Assembly: GCA_015689735.1 (NCBI GenBank)
Contig: WVSP01000003.1
Coordinates: forward strand, 372,001 to 436,000
Reading direction: 5' to 3'
Source: Rhodobacterales bacterium LSUCC0031
GTDB lineage: Bacteria > Pseudomonadota > Alphaproteobacteria > Rhodobacterales > Rhodobacteraceae
DNA length: 64,000 nt
How positions within the stretch are numbered: the first letter of the stretch is position 1; the number at the start of each line of letters is the position of its first letter. Shown one piece after another: positions 63,444 through 64,000 of this stretch. Under the pieces are notes generated by a model, which saw only the letters and a program-made list of their open reading frames with translations, did not search any database and had not been told where the DNA came from. Made by a program: the position numbers and the translations under genes.

Positions 63444-64000
63444 TCACGGTCGAATGAAACGTGCGCCCAAACTGCCACGCCCGCCATCGCCGACAACCTG
63501 GCGCCTCACCGTCGGGCTATTGTCCGACTGGTCCATCGCGGCCAACAAGCTCGGCAGGACTGCATCGACATCGACCGCAAAGGCGGTTTTCTGGTGGTCG
63601 AATTCGCCCATCGCAGAGACCACGGCCACGATTTCCAAACCCGAAGGCGTTTCACGCAGTATCGGCGCACCCGATGCCCCAGCGACAACATCGCAGGTCA
63701 GCGCGATGACGCCCCCTTCACGATCGATGATCTCGCAATCCTCTTGGAGCGAGGCATGATCGGCGCGATCCCGCCCATAGGAAATGATGGTGACCACATC
63801 GCGCACTCGCCCCCTTGGGCCAGTGCGCATCGGCACCACGACCGCTGATACGATCGGCTGATCAAGTTCGAGAAGGGCAATATCGCGTGACATCGACACG
63901 ACACTCGGCGGATCATCGCTGTCGTGATAATCGCTTGGGATGATTGACCGCTTGACCCCACGCGACGCCGCTGCCTGACCTTGGCGCAGCCCGGCGGCAA
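63444..64000 (-). CDS. trypsin-like serine protease (5' end cut by window edge)
   Basis: About 185 residues are visible, from the right edge to the stop at 63444; the N-terminus with the signal peptide and catalytic His lies outside. The catalytic Asp is in SRDIALLELDQPI and the catalytic Ser in CDVVAGASGAPILRE, where the usual GDSGGP is changed to GASGAP. Before the Asp there is a Ser/Asp-rich stretch (SIIPSDYHDSDDPPSV). Rhodobacterales have several exported S1-type proteases of this kind. Short internal starts, such as the GTG at 63899, are not the true start, because the frame is open to the edge and the missing part is needed for the fold. Confidence 0.78.
   Translation of the reverse strand, partial: AAGLRQGQAAASRGVKRSIIPSDYHDSDDPPSVVSMSRDIALLELDQPIVSAVVVPMRTGPRGRVRDVVTIISYGRDRADHASLQEDCEIIDREGGVIALTCDVVAGASGAPILRETPSGLEIVAVVSAMGEFDHQKTAFAVDVDAVLPSLLAAMDQSDNSPTVRRQVVGDGGRGSLGARFIRP

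Overview
The window looks like chromosomal core DNA of a GC-rich alphaproteobacterium of the order Rhodobacterales (Rhodobacter/Roseobacter group). Several things point there: an ethylmalonyl-CoA mutase, an HvrA-type H-NS protein, a split F0 b/b' ATP synthase operon led by atpI, MipZ, an NDUFS4-like complex I subunit, a SAM/SAH-type riboswitch in front of metK, and the gene orders ffh-aroQ-rpsP-rimM-trmD-rplS-rpmE and miaB-phoH-ybeY-corC-lnt-metK. I see no prophage, insertion sequence, CRISPR array or plasmid backbone. Genus and species cannot be fixed from what is visible.

Layout. 1-3020 (minus): deoD (cut by the left edge), an H-NS-like gene and ecm. 3190-11073 (plus): a tightly overlapping catabolic operon with two Dpp-type permeases, a fused double ATPase, an aldehyde dehydrogenase, a small membrane protein, a thioesterase, an SDR dehydrogenase, an unknown 116-residue protein and a NylC/DmpA-like P1 hydrolase. 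A terminator separates it from the converging ATP synthase F0 operon (11130-13833). 14064-17367 holds ArsR, LysR and EamA genes, DoxX and an exported protein. 17596-24334 is the ffh to rpmE translation operon, carrying four acetyltransferase genes in tandem. mipZ follows, then a regulator-cioAB block for a bd-type oxidase, and aroA-cmk-rpsA on the minus strand.

32995-38006 holds a Hint-domain protein behind a CtrA-type box, rplY, an FkbM methyltransferase, pth, a serine hydrolase and a DUF2237 gene. 38060-40694 is ihfB-lapA-trpF-trpB. 40917-45331 holds an FAD oxidase, a structured intergenic stretch beside tRNA-Arg(TCT), an acetyltransferase, a SulP transporter and the NDUFS4-like gene. 45716-51076 contains uvrB, a rhodanese, an exported protein, trmB and an M50/CBS protease. 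51060-60347 is the miaB-to-metK block on the minus strand, into which two sets of extra genes are inserted: an OmpA-like/lipoprotein pair sharing a cysteine module, and a Tat-type flavin amine oxidase. The right end has a glycosyltransferase-like gene, an MFS exporter, hsp20 and a trypsin-like protease cut by the edge.

The most interesting signals are mainly regulatory or structural. They are a ROSE-like RNA thermometer with a sigma-32-type promoter in front of hsp20, the SAM/SAH riboswitch of metK, a TTAA-N7-TTAA CtrA box before the Hint gene, a perfect 20-bp palindrome before the regulator of the oxidase operon, and a hairpin with a G-quadruplex-type loop upstream of uvrB. Others are a dispersed hairpin repeat in three copies, an internally deleted acetyltransferase in a tandem array, a possible 31-residue micro-ORF made partly of 11-bp repeats, and two neighbouring envelope proteins with the same C-x25-C module. 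No clearly new defence or mobile system is visible.
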